43,319 bases of DNA from Asterochloris sp. CNOR1 (Eukaryota; Chlorophyta; Trebouxiophyceae; Trebouxiales; Trebouxiaceae): positions 1 to 43,319 of the forward strand of contig CAXAKD010000001.1 of assembly GCA_963969365.1 (NCBI GenBank), read 5' to 3'. The notes beneath the pieces are model-generated. The model was not told where the DNA came from, ran no database searches, and saw only the letters and a program-made list of their open reading frames with translations. Positions 17,313 through 24,483 of the stretch are shown one piece after another. Position 1 is the first letter of the stretch. Every line of letters starts with the position of its first letter. The position numbers and the translations under genes are program-made.

Positions 17313-17999
17313 ATGATGGAACGGTATATTCTTGTGCAGAAGCATGTGGCAACTGATGGAATTGGTGGAGGCAACAATAGCAGTAACCATCTGGTACCTG
17401 TGACGCACCCGTTTGGCAGCCTTCTTCTCCAAGGAGGGTCACTCAAGCGTGGGCAGCACATGAAAACGTACAAGATCTCCATGTGGGAGCCTTACGTCAA
17501 GACCTGGGAGCCAGGACCACTGGAAGGCGACATACACTACCCTCAAACCTCTGGTTGGCGTAGAGTGAACAAACGATGCCCATCTGCTTATGGCAAGACT
17601 TGTGAAGAGCACGAACAGTTGTTTCAAGAGGTCAAGGATTGGCTGCTGGGAAAAGTGTTATATGGTGTCTCTGACACAGAGTGCAAGCACGTCCCTGGCT
17701 TGCCTTCTATCAAGTCTGGTATTTTTGACCACCCTACCGAGTTGGTGGGTAGTGTCAGCTTTGGTTTCAATGACTGGGATCCGCCTGCCGAGAGCATTTT
17801 CTCCGCGCACATGTCACGCATGCGTGCTCGATCCAGAGCGACCCCAGACCAGTTGAAACGTTTAGACGAAGAGCCATCGCTTGCTGATCGAGTGCTCTCA
17901 TGCACAAAAGACGAAGTCCAGCAAATCCTTGAAGCTGACAAGCGACGGCGCGCGTGTCTCGTCAAGAGTTTGCTAGCCAGCATAGAGGCTGAATGTTAG
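17313..17999 (+). CDS. Unknown protein
   Basis: The protein has 228 residues; two adjacent ATGs (17313 and 17316) are possible starts. The middle is rich in Trp, Pro and Tyr (KISMWEPYVKTWEPGPLEG, SGWRRVNKRCPSAYG, GFNDWDPPAE), the C-terminus is helical and charged (LKRLDEEPSLADRVL, ILEADKRRRACLVK). No membrane segment or known motif was found. Transcribed in the same direction as the following EsV-1-7-repeat gene, 104 bases away with its own TATA-like tataatat at 18033. Confidence 0.65.
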   Translation: MMERYILVQKHVATDGIGGGNNSSNHLVPVTHPFGSLLLQGGSLKRGQHMKTYKISMWEPYVKTWEPGPLEGDIHYPQTSGWRRVNKRCPSAYGKTCEEHEQLFQEVKDWLLGKVLYGVSDTECKHVPGLPSIKSGIFDHPTELVGSVSFGFNDWDPPAESIFSAHMSRMRARSRATPDQLKRLDEEPSLADRVLSCTKDEVQQILEADKRRRACLVKSLLASIEAEC

Positions 18000-18032
18000 C
18001 AAGCCCATACTTGAGGTCCTGGTCATGTCAAT

Positions 18033-18040
18033 TATAATAT
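18033..18040 (+). promoter_or_regulatory. TATA-like box before the EsV-1-7-repeat gene
   Basis: The sequence tataatat lies in an AT-rich spacer 64 bases before the ATG at 18104. It is the best promoter candidate in the 104-base gap. Confidence 0.35.
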
Positions 18041-18103
18041 GTCAATTTCAACTGTAACTTTCATTTAGAGAAAGGAGTTGCATATTCAGAACGAGGCTTT
18101 GCA

Positions 18104-19495
18104 ATGGGCGCCAAGAAGTGTACTCACAATGGTTGCACAAAGAGAGCCAGCTATGGAAAGCGTGCAACAAAAAGTCGTACACATTGTGGAGAACATGGCC
18201 GACCTTTGGGGCTTGTTGACAACGCAAATCTTCACTGTGCCAAATGTGAGAAGATTGCTCATTTTGGCATCCCAGGGGGAAAGGCCACTCACTGCTTAAC
18301 TCATGGAAGAGACCTGGGGATGATCAATGTCAGAACCAGACGTTGTACAAACCCAGGCTGCAATATACAAGCTACATTTGGTGCTGAGGGTTCTAAGAAG
18401 CCCACGCATTGCAGCTCTCATGGACGCCCTCAAGGCTTTGTTGATGTGGTGAATGCCAAATGTGCGCATCCAAAGTGTGGTGTAAAGCCAGTTTTTGGTC
18501 CAGTTAGTGGGCGCGCATCTCACTGTGCTCAGCATGGTAGGCCTCTTGGATTTGTTGATGTTATCAACAAGAGGTGTGCAATTGGTGGCTGTGAGCTCAC
18601 AGTAAACTTTGGCAAGCCAGGTGAAGCTGCAACTCACTGCCAAGCACATGGTGAGTGTCTTGGGTTCATCAATGTCAGTCGGAAGACATGCAGAAATCCA
18701 GAATGCAACCTGTCTGCAACGTATGGTCCATCCGGTGGGAGAATCACAATGTGTGCCGAACATGGACGAGAACATGGTTACGTCAACCTGGTCACCAAAA
18801 GATGTGCTTCTGAAGGTTGCATGGTGATGCCATCATATGGTTGCAAGATAGGGGGTAAAGCAACACATTGTGCTGCGCATGGTTCCGAGCTAAACCTCAT
18901 CATGGTAACAGGAAAGCGATGTGGTTTCAAAGAACATGCCTTCAAGTGTGATGTGGTGATTGATCCCCATCACAGCTTCTGTGCCTCACACGACACAGAA
19001 AGGAAACGCTTGAGTCGTGTTCGCGAGATCCAGGTTGCTAACTTTCTGAGAGCAAATGCTTCAAGGTTATGGTCTTCATGGAATCGGCAGATTCAAGATG
19101 GGAAAGCTTGTGGAGGAGCTTACAGACCAGATTTTGTGTTTGACATGGGAACCTACATAATCATCATTGAAGTAGACGAACACCAACATGCCTTCCGAGG
19201 GTACTCATGTGATGAGAAGCGCATGGTGGACATCTTCAACAGCTACGGCGGACTCCCTGTTGTGTTTATCAGATGGAACCCGGACAGCTACTGTGTCGCT
19301 GGCAAGCCTCGCAAAACGCTGTTGAGATCTCGGCTAGACCTCCTGTTGAGTGAGCTGGAATGTCAAATGGCAACACACCCAAAGCACTTGCTTGAAGTGC
19401 ATCGTATGTTCTATGATGCCGATGCAGACACTAAAATCCAAAGAGCTGCAATAGACATCAGCAAAGGCCAATTTGAAGAAAGTGTCATTGTGTAA
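18104..19495 (+). CDS. EsV-1-7 Cys/His repeats fused to a PD-(D/E)XK-like nuclease
   Basis: The protein has 463 residues. The N-terminal ~300 hold about eight copies of a C-x4-C ... C-x2-H unit (for example CTHNGC...THCGEHGRPLG, CAHPKC...SHCAQHGRPLG, CRNPEC...TMCAEHGREHG). This is the EsV-1-7 repeat known from Ectocarpus virus EsV-1 and brown algal developmental proteins. Two units are irregular (CAKCEK; CGFKEHAFKC). The C-terminal domain shows YRPDFVFDMG (D343), IIIIEVDEHQH (E356, D358) and VVFIRWNPDSY (R390), a restriction-like nuclease pattern widespread in giant viruses and algae. The repeats may bind zinc and target DNA, the C-terminus cut it. A selfish or homing-type element is one reading; role inferred. 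Confidence 0.8.
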   Translation: MGAKKCTHNGCTKRASYGKRATKSRTHCGEHGRPLGLVDNANLHCAKCEKIAHFGIPGGKATHCLTHGRDLGMINVRTRRCTNPGCNIQATFGAEGSKKPTHCSSHGRPQGFVDVVNAKCAHPKCGVKPVFGPVSGRASHCAQHGRPLGFVDVINKRCAIGGCELTVNFGKPGEAATHCQAHGECLGFINVSRKTCRNPECNLSATYGPSGGRITMCAEHGREHGYVNLVTKRCASEGCMVMPSYGCKIGGKATHCAAHGSELNLIMVTGKRCGFKEHAFKCDVVIDPHHSFCASHDTERKRLSRVREIQVANFLRANASRLWSSWNRQIQDGKACGGAYRPDFVFDMGTYIIIIEVDEHQHAFRGYSCDEKRMVDIFNSYGGLPVVFIRWNPDSYCVAGKPRKTLLRSRLDLLLSELECQMATHPKHLLEVHRMFYDADADTKIQRAAIDISKGQFEESVIV

Positions 19496-19518
19496 ATCAA
19501 TATTGACTCGTTCAAAAC

Positions 19519-20874
19519 ATGATTGTTATTAAATCATTCTGTGCATTAAAGATGTTTACTCGTCTTGTGTTCTTGTCAATGACGTTTATGTGTTGTTGTA
19601 CACAAAGTTTGTTTGGAGGAAGCTTCACAGGAGATTTTACATGGTATGGTGATCAACAACCTGCAGGTCAAGGCAACTGTGGCTTTCAATTCTCTCAATC
19701 CAACGCCTTACCCTGGACGACAGGCATCACAGAGTTTGCGGCTATCAATGCCCCGCAATGGCAGGGGTCACAAGCGTGTGGTCAGTGTTTTAATTACAAA
19801 GATGCAGGAGGAGGTCCAGGCTCTTCAAACTTACCAACAACCTATCTATCAGGTATTATCAGTGATCTTTGTCCCGAATGTCTCACTGGCAGCGTCGACC
19901 AGGCCACAGCTGGTAGTGGAAGAAAAACTGGTGTCTGGAATGCTGTGCAGTGCAATGTTGGCCTGTCAACTTTCCAATACAGCTTTGCAGGATCTTCGGC
20001 ATATTACGTGAAAATGGGTGTGACAAACACCAGAGTACCTGTGCAATTGGTGGAGATTCAGCTGGGACAGGACTTCGCTGCCATGGTCCGAACGACCGAC
20101 AACTACTTCCAGATATCATCTGGAACGCCGCTGTCCTTCCCTGCAGTCGTGCGTGTGACGTCTGTTTTGGGTGACCAGGTGGTTGACACTGTACCAGCCA
20201 CCAGCGTCACAGGCCCTCCTGTGCAAGGGTCAAAGCAGTTTCCACTCCATCCAGAGCTGCAACAGGTGGTTGTCGTGTCGACAGAAGAGGTATCCAACGT
20301 CAAAGCTCCCCCAAATGCAACTGCAGCGGTCATCCAGTCATCAACCATGGCGACGTACAGCGTGCAGCCTGCTCAGACTCCAAACGCAACCTCCAACAGC
20401 ACATGCACCATACCGATAGCACCATATACGTTCTGCGGAGGCATGGGCAGCATTTGCCAGTCGTATGGTGTTTGTGCAGATGCGCAAGTACCGGGCACCT
20501 GCTGTTCCACTGGCTTCACATGCAGGCGTCTCCAGCAATGGTTCTGGATGTGCGATAGGGTTCCGAGTGCAGGAACAGAGAGTTCAAACGGCTTGACACA
20601 GATCTTGGACTACTCTGGATGCGGCGGACTGACAGTGGACAACACGACGGCACCTGCAGGGGTGAGTGCAAGAGACGGGCCCTGGACCAACACTGTGTGC
20701 AGCGACGGTTTCCAGTGTGTGCGGCAGGACAGGAACTTCTGGCAGTGTCTTCCTGTTCCAGTGGTGGTACCATCCGCTCTGAGTCCCAACCGCACCACAA
20801 GTACGAATGGCTCCACGCAGATCGAAAGCTCTGGTCCAAGCGATGTCCCCATCAGCCAGGTGACATGCTTCTGA
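19519..20874 (+). CDS. Secreted expansin-like protein with C-terminal CBM1-like modules
   Basis: The protein has 451 residues from the ATG at 19519 (a second ATG at 19552 starts MFTRLVFLSMTFMCCC). A signal peptide covers ~29 residues. The double-psi beta-barrel of expansins/GH45 follows: GDFTWYG (38-44), AAINAPQW...ACGQCF (74-91), ISDLCPEC (114-121), GVWNAVQC (138-145). The second expansin domain (YYVKMGVTNTRVPVQLVEI to VVRVTSVLG, about 162-216) is followed by a Pro/Thr/Asn-rich linker with N-glycosylation sites. Two Cys-rich modules (GTCCSTGFTCRRLQQWFWMC and CSDGFQCVRQDRNFWQC) resemble fungal cellulose-binding CBM1. Expansins loosen cellulose walls without hydrolysis. Use at entry or release through a host wall is inferred. 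Confidence 0.8.
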   Translation: MIVIKSFCALKMFTRLVFLSMTFMCCCTQSLFGGSFTGDFTWYGDQQPAGQGNCGFQFSQSNALPWTTGITEFAAINAPQWQGSQACGQCFNYKDAGGGPGSSNLPTTYLSGIISDLCPECLTGSVDQATAGSGRKTGVWNAVQCNVGLSTFQYSFAGSSAYYVKMGVTNTRVPVQLVEIQLGQDFAAMVRTTDNYFQISSGTPLSFPAVVRVTSVLGDQVVDTVPATSVTGPPVQGSKQFPLHPELQQVVVVSTEEVSNVKAPPNATAAVIQSSTMATYSVQPAQTPNATSNSTCTIPIAPYTFCGGMGSICQSYGVCADAQVPGTCCSTGFTCRRLQQWFWMCDRVPSAGTESSNGLTQILDYSGCGGLTVDNTTAPAGVSARDGPWTNTVCSDGFQCVRQDRNFWQCLPVPVVVPSALSPNRTTSTNGSTQIESSGPSDVPISQVTCF

Positions 20875-20885
20875 AGTTGTTTGGA

Positions 20886-20897
20886 TATAATATAGAC
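20886..20897 (+). promoter_or_regulatory. TATA-like box
   Basis: The sequence tataatatagac lies 40 bases before the ATG at 20926, between two genes on the same strand. Confidence 0.45.
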
Positions 20898-20925
20898 GCT
20901 GACCTTTCCCCCACCCATCCGTGTC

Positions 20926-21378
20926 ATGGAGTCGGTGGAAGACCACTTTGTCAGCATGATCATCGACCGTCTGCAAGCTCTAGAACAGACTGTGGATGAA
21001 CTGCGGGCAAGCAATGAACTTTTGAGGTCAGAATTGAGCACACAGACTGAAAAAGTGCATCTGACTATGACAGACAATCGAGAGGGCGGCAGTGGAGATC
21101 CTGTACCTCTAGACGAGAAGCATTGGAACGCCGTAGTCTTCCCTGGCAAGGTCGCAATTCAAATCCTTGAGGAAACTGATACTGCAGACAGTTATTTTAG
21201 CAACCACAAAGTCTCTATTGGACGAGTATGTCACCCTGTGACTGTTCGCGAGCTTGTAGAAGGTGTGCAGAGAGCTCTGCGAGTCCGTTGGGACCACGGC
21301 GATGAGCCTGGAATTTACAATGGAATGTTACCAAGTCGTAAGGGTTATCATGATATGAAACTGTGTGTCACGTTTTGA
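20926..21378 (+). CDS. Unknown protein with N-terminal coiled coil
   Basis: The protein has 150 residues. Residues 5-45 form a clear coiled coil (MIIDRLQALEQTVDELRASN and following heptads). The rest contains HWNAVVFPGKVAIQILEETD, VCHPVTVRELVEGVQRALRV and ends in DMKLCVTF, probably a small globular domain. A TATA-like box sits 40 bases upstream. No family was recognised; an oligomeric structural or adaptor protein is possible. Confidence 0.65.
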   Translation: MESVEDHFVSMIIDRLQALEQTVDELRASNELLRSELSTQTEKVHLTMTDNREGGSGDPVPLDEKHWNAVVFPGKVAIQILEETDTADSYFSNHKVSIGRVCHPVTVRELVEGVQRALRVRWDHGDEPGIYNGMLPSRKGYHDMKLCVTF

Positions 21379-21403
21379 ATTATGCTTTGTCCCAAAATTC
21401 AGA

Positions 21404-21859
21404 TCAGGTCGCGAGATGCTCCTTGACGAACATGGACAGACCTTCGGCTGTACGAGTCCCGTCAAAGACGTGCGGGACCCCCGCAAGGTCCACAAATATG
21501 AACGTGGGATACGAGGTGATGTTGTAGGATGCTGCTATCGCCTTCTCAGAGTCCGTCCCCTTGACGTTGATGGCTTTCACTTGTGTGGATGGAAATGTGG
21601 TAGGAGCCATCTTCACAAAACGGCGCCACTCTGGTTTAGCTCGCACGCAGAACCCACAGGAGTTGGAATAGAAGAAGAACATGGTGTTTGAGACCGGTTG
21701 TATGGCTTGGATGAAACCTTCCTTAAACCCTTCCTTGTGTGCCTTCTGTTGTAACGCAACTCTTTGCGAGACGCCTGCAACCATGATAAGTATGATGCTG
21801 CAGATTGACACGATCATGATCACCCTGAGCTTCTTTTTCGACGGAAGCTTGAACTTCAT
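21404..21859 (-). CDS. Membrane-anchored thioredoxin-fold protein
   Basis: The protein has 151 residues from the ATG at 21859. The frame is open back to 22150, but the extension overlaps a better divergent gene. A basic N-terminus (KFKLPSKKKLR) precedes a membrane segment (about 12-30, VIMIVSICSIILIMVAG). The thioredoxin domain begins at MFFFYSNSCGFC: the redox pair is C68/C71 (CGFC) and the cis-proline loop is TSYPTFIFV. Giant viruses often package or encode thiol oxidoreductases that form disulfides in virion proteins. The anchor suggests action at the viral inner membrane or ER (inference). Confidence 0.8.
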   Translation of the reverse strand: MKFKLPSKKKLRVIMIVSICSIILIMVAGVSQRVALQQKAHKEGFKEGFIQAIQPVSNTMFFFYSNSCGFCVRAKPEWRRFVKMAPTTFPSTQVKAINVKGTDSEKAIAASYNITSYPTFIFVDLAGVPHVFDGTRTAEGLSMFVKEHLAT

Positions 21860-21881
21860 CTCTTGTCTTATAACAAAGAAA

Positions 21882-22196
21882 ATGCTGTTGGCGATTGCAT
21901 GCTGTCTCCTGCTTATGGGAGTGGTGACGCTTATGGTGTTGGCCCTCATGCCCTCAACATCTTCTGGGTTTCCAGAGTATCCGCAGGCACCAAGTCTAGA
22001 GCAGGTATACTCAGACAGGTCGCCGGAGTATGTCATGAACATGAACAACGATCTTGATGACACAGATGGACAACAGACATGGATTGGGCCGCTGCCAAAT
22101 CCAGTGGACGGAACCTTGAGCCCAACGCTCATTCCATTGTACGGGAACAACAGTGCAGACTATGTCATGACAGTGGCAGATGTCCAGCAACCTTGA
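21882..22196 (+). CDS. Small membrane or secreted protein, unknown
   Basis: The protein has 104 residues from the ATG at 21882; the frame extends upstream to 21681 but there it is antisense to the thioredoxin gene. A strong hydrophobic segment (residues 2-23, LLAIACCLLLMGVVTLMVLA) is either an anchor or a signal peptide. The remainder is Pro/Asp/Asn-rich with two similar sites, SPEYVMNMNN and SADYVMTVAD. The start lies 22 bases from that of the divergent thioredoxin gene, with ttataac between them. Its stop is 10 bases from the stop of the phosphatase gene. Confidence 0.6.
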   Translation: MLLAIACCLLLMGVVTLMVLALMPSTSSGFPEYPQAPSLEQVYSDRSPEYVMNMNNDLDDTDGQQTWIGPLPNPVDGTLSPTLIPLYGNNSADYVMTVADVQQP

Positions 22197-22206
22197 TCGG
22201 CCTTTG

Positions 22207-22662
22207 CTAAGTAGTCTGGTCAAGGTCATCTGTCTCCTGTTGTTGCGCAGCCCATTGCTGATACTGTTCAAGGTACCGCGGCCAGGGATCGACTATGCGT
22301 CGTCTGGCCAAGACCTTGTGGTATGCATTTGTCGCCGACTCTTTGTGATACCGCACCAAATAGGCCATGACTGTGATTGCCGCCCTCGAGACTCCGCTCC
22401 AGCAATGCACCATGACCCTGCCACCTTGCAAGAGGGCTTCATGAACCCATGCAATGTTGTCGTCCAGAATGGGAATGATATCGTTCTTTGGATCGTCGTC
22501 GGATACGCCAGAATGTCTGTACTCATATCCATCAGCTGAACGATCATTTGTGATCTCTGATGCCACATTCAGGATGTGCGTTATACCATTCTTCTTTGAT
22601 TCAACCTCATGCATAACTTCACAGATCCCAGCAAGGAACAAACCAGGCACAACTTCAGTCAT
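22207..22662 (-). CDS. Dual-specificity protein phosphatase
   Basis: The protein has 151 residues, the size of a minimal DSP domain. It starts TEVVPGLFLAG, typical of the family's first strand, followed by ITHILNVASE. The catalytic loop VHCWSGVSRA contains H86, nucleophile C87 and R93 of the HC-x5-R motif, and the acid-loop aspartates are at 55-57 (SDDDP). The family removes phosphate from Tyr and Ser/Thr (some act on RNA 5' ends or lipids). Poxviruses carry a related phosphatase (VH1 type) that blocks host signalling. The substrate here is unknown; the PKG-like kinase at 8847 is the other phosphorylation enzyme in the window. Confidence 0.9.
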   Translation of the reverse strand: MTEVVPGLFLAGICEVMHEVESKKNGITHILNVASEITNDRSADGYEYRHSGVSDDDPKNDIIPILDDNIAWVHEALLQGGRVMVHCWSGVSRAAITVMAYLVRYHKESATNAYHKVLARRRIVDPWPRYLEQYQQWAAQQQETDDLDQTT

Positions 22663-22696
22663 CTTGTCAACTGCTATTGACCGTGAGCAATGTCTT

Positions 22697-22710
22697 TATA
22701 TATATATATA
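22697..22710. promoter_or_regulatory. TATA-rich bidirectional promoter region
   Basis: A run of seven TA steps (tatatatatatata) lies between the divergent phosphatase (start 22662) and BCS1-like (start 22756) genes, 35 and 46 bases from the two starts. On the plus strand it is followed by gag, as in the other TATA-like boxes. Confidence 0.55.
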
Positions 22711-22755
22711 GAGCTTTGTGTAATGTAACAAACAGCACTCAAACATCTGCTTGTA

Positions 22756-24243
22756 ATGGAGACAGCTACAGACTACCAGGGCATGGCTTTCTTGAACGCC
22801 TTTCTGAGATACCTCAGCACCGGAAATGTCATACTTGATATGATGTTGCAGGGCTTAGTAGCCACTGCTATAGCAATGATCGTGCATCGTAAAGCGTCTG
22901 TTGTCCAACACTGCAGAAGCATGTTTGGCTTCAATGCAGCATTGCCAATGTTCAACATAGAACTAGAGGGTATCATCATTGAGGAGCGCTGGCAGATCAC
23001 CACCAACTTTTCAGAAAGATTTGAGGCAGTCACTCAGAGGCTTCAGAATACGATCTCACTTGCTCAAAATTCGGCGGCAATGCCAAAAAATGGCTACGTC
23101 ACCATGCTGGAGGCTCCCAATCCGACTTACGGTGTGTCTGCCATTGAGTATCTGCCTTTAGATGGCACAAGAGTCAGCATAGATGGCATCGTCTGTTCTG
23201 TGCGCATTCAGGTCGTAACAAATGACAAGATTGCATCAAAGAGGGTAACCTTTCAGCTGAGCAGCGATACAGACATGCAATGCATCTTTGATTTCATCCA
23301 AGACTCGATGAACCTCATGAAGGAGTCAAAGCTCGACAAAATACACGCCAAGCAATGCTTTTTCATGTACGACGGCGTCGTGGAGTCAACTCAGCAGCTT
23401 GCGTTTGTTCAAGGAGACTTCAAGACGTCCAAGTCGTTTGACAACCTCTTCTTTGAAGGCAGGCAGCAGCTCTTGGATCGTGTGCACCATCTTGAATCAG
23501 AGAAAGATCAGTATGAGCGCCTGGGCATACCACGCACACTTGGTATTCTGTTACATGGCGCTCCGGGGGTGGGCAAGACGTCGATCGTCAAAAGCCTTGC
23601 GGCGCTCACCAAGCGCCACCCCATCATCGTCAGAATGAACAAGCTCCGCACCCTTTCACAGCTCCGAAGGCTGTTCATGGAGCCAAGCTTCAACGGCATG
23701 GAAGTGCCCATGGACAGGCGCATGTATGTCTTTGAAGAAATGGACTGCAATGGACAGCTTGCAGTCCTTGAAGATCGAGATCTGGTGAAGAAACAAGAGG
23801 AAAGGTTGAGCAGCCACATCTCGGCCTTGATGAAAGCCAACTCCAGCGATGCAGAGAATCAGGAGAAATGGAGCGACATGGCGTCAGCAATGATCCCAAA
23901 GAACAAAGATAACGACAAAGATGACAACATCACGTTGGGAGGGCTTCTTGAGCTGCTGGATGGTCTCATTGAGATGCCAGGGCGATTGATTGTCATCACG
24001 TCAAATCACCCTGAAAAACTCGACAGGGCACTTCTACGACCTGGACGTATCGACATCAACCTGGAGTTGCAACTAGCTTCACAAGCCGACATCAACAACA
24101 TATTCAAGCTTTGGTACGGAGACGACATACCAAATGCAGAGTTGAAGAACGTTCCAGATAAAGAGCTCTCTCATGCAGCAGTGTCAGAACTTTTTTGGAA
24201 TAGTTCAACTGCCTCAGACGCCGTTACAAAGCTTTGCAGCTGA
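22756..24243 (+). CDS. BCS1-like AAA+ ATPase (intronless paralogue)
   Basis: The protein has 495 residues. A hydrophobic segment at about 24-42 (NVILDMMLQGLVATAIAMIV) resembles the single membrane span of mitochondrial BCS1. The AAA+ domain has Walker A GAPGVGKT (268-275), a Walker B strand RRMYVFEEMD, and the sensor/arginine-finger stretch NHPEKLDRALLRPGRID. BCS1 relatives translocate folded proteins across membranes; giant viruses commonly encode several. The viral substrate is unknown. A paralogue at 39426-40990 shares the same order of motifs but carries an intron inside LLNVLDG, where this gene reads LLELLDG without interruption. Confidence 0.85.
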   Translation: METATDYQGMAFLNAFLRYLSTGNVILDMMLQGLVATAIAMIVHRKASVVQHCRSMFGFNAALPMFNIELEGIIIEERWQITTNFSERFEAVTQRLQNTISLAQNSAAMPKNGYVTMLEAPNPTYGVSAIEYLPLDGTRVSIDGIVCSVRIQVVTNDKIASKRVTFQLSSDTDMQCIFDFIQDSMNLMKESKLDKIHAKQCFFMYDGVVESTQQLAFVQGDFKTSKSFDNLFFEGRQQLLDRVHHLESEKDQYERLGIPRTLGILLHGAPGVGKTSIVKSLAALTKRHPIIVRMNKLRTLSQLRRLFMEPSFNGMEVPMDRRMYVFEEMDCNGQLAVLEDRDLVKKQEERLSSHISALMKANSSDAENQEKWSDMASAMIPKNKDNDKDDNITLGGLLELLDGLIEMPGRLIVITSNHPEKLDRALLRPGRIDINLELQLASQADINNIFKLWYGDDIPNAELKNVPDKELSHAAVSELFWNSSTASDAVTKLCS

Positions 24244-24439
24244 ATAGATAAAACGCATCAACGGTTTTATTACAGTTGTAATGTGAAATGAGACACTGGA
24301 AGGAAGAAAGAAGAGCAACTGAACTGTGCTCACGGCCAGGCTTACTCATTCATGGTTTTACTCATTCTTGCTTACTGATTTGGGGTTTATTCATCCTTCT
24401 ACAAGAAGACAAACAGAAATCAAGTCACGGCTGAGGTCA

Positions 24440-24451
24440 TATATATAGAGG
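24440..24451 (+). promoter_or_regulatory. TATA-like box before the Fanzor gene
   Basis: The sequence tatatatagagg ends 32 bases before the ATG at 24484. The 240-base gap between 24243 and 24484 holds no gene; it could include the left end of a transposon, but no terminal repeat was identified. Confidence 0.55.
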
Positions 24452-24483
24452 CTGTCTTTCACTCACTTCCCATCAAACAATGG

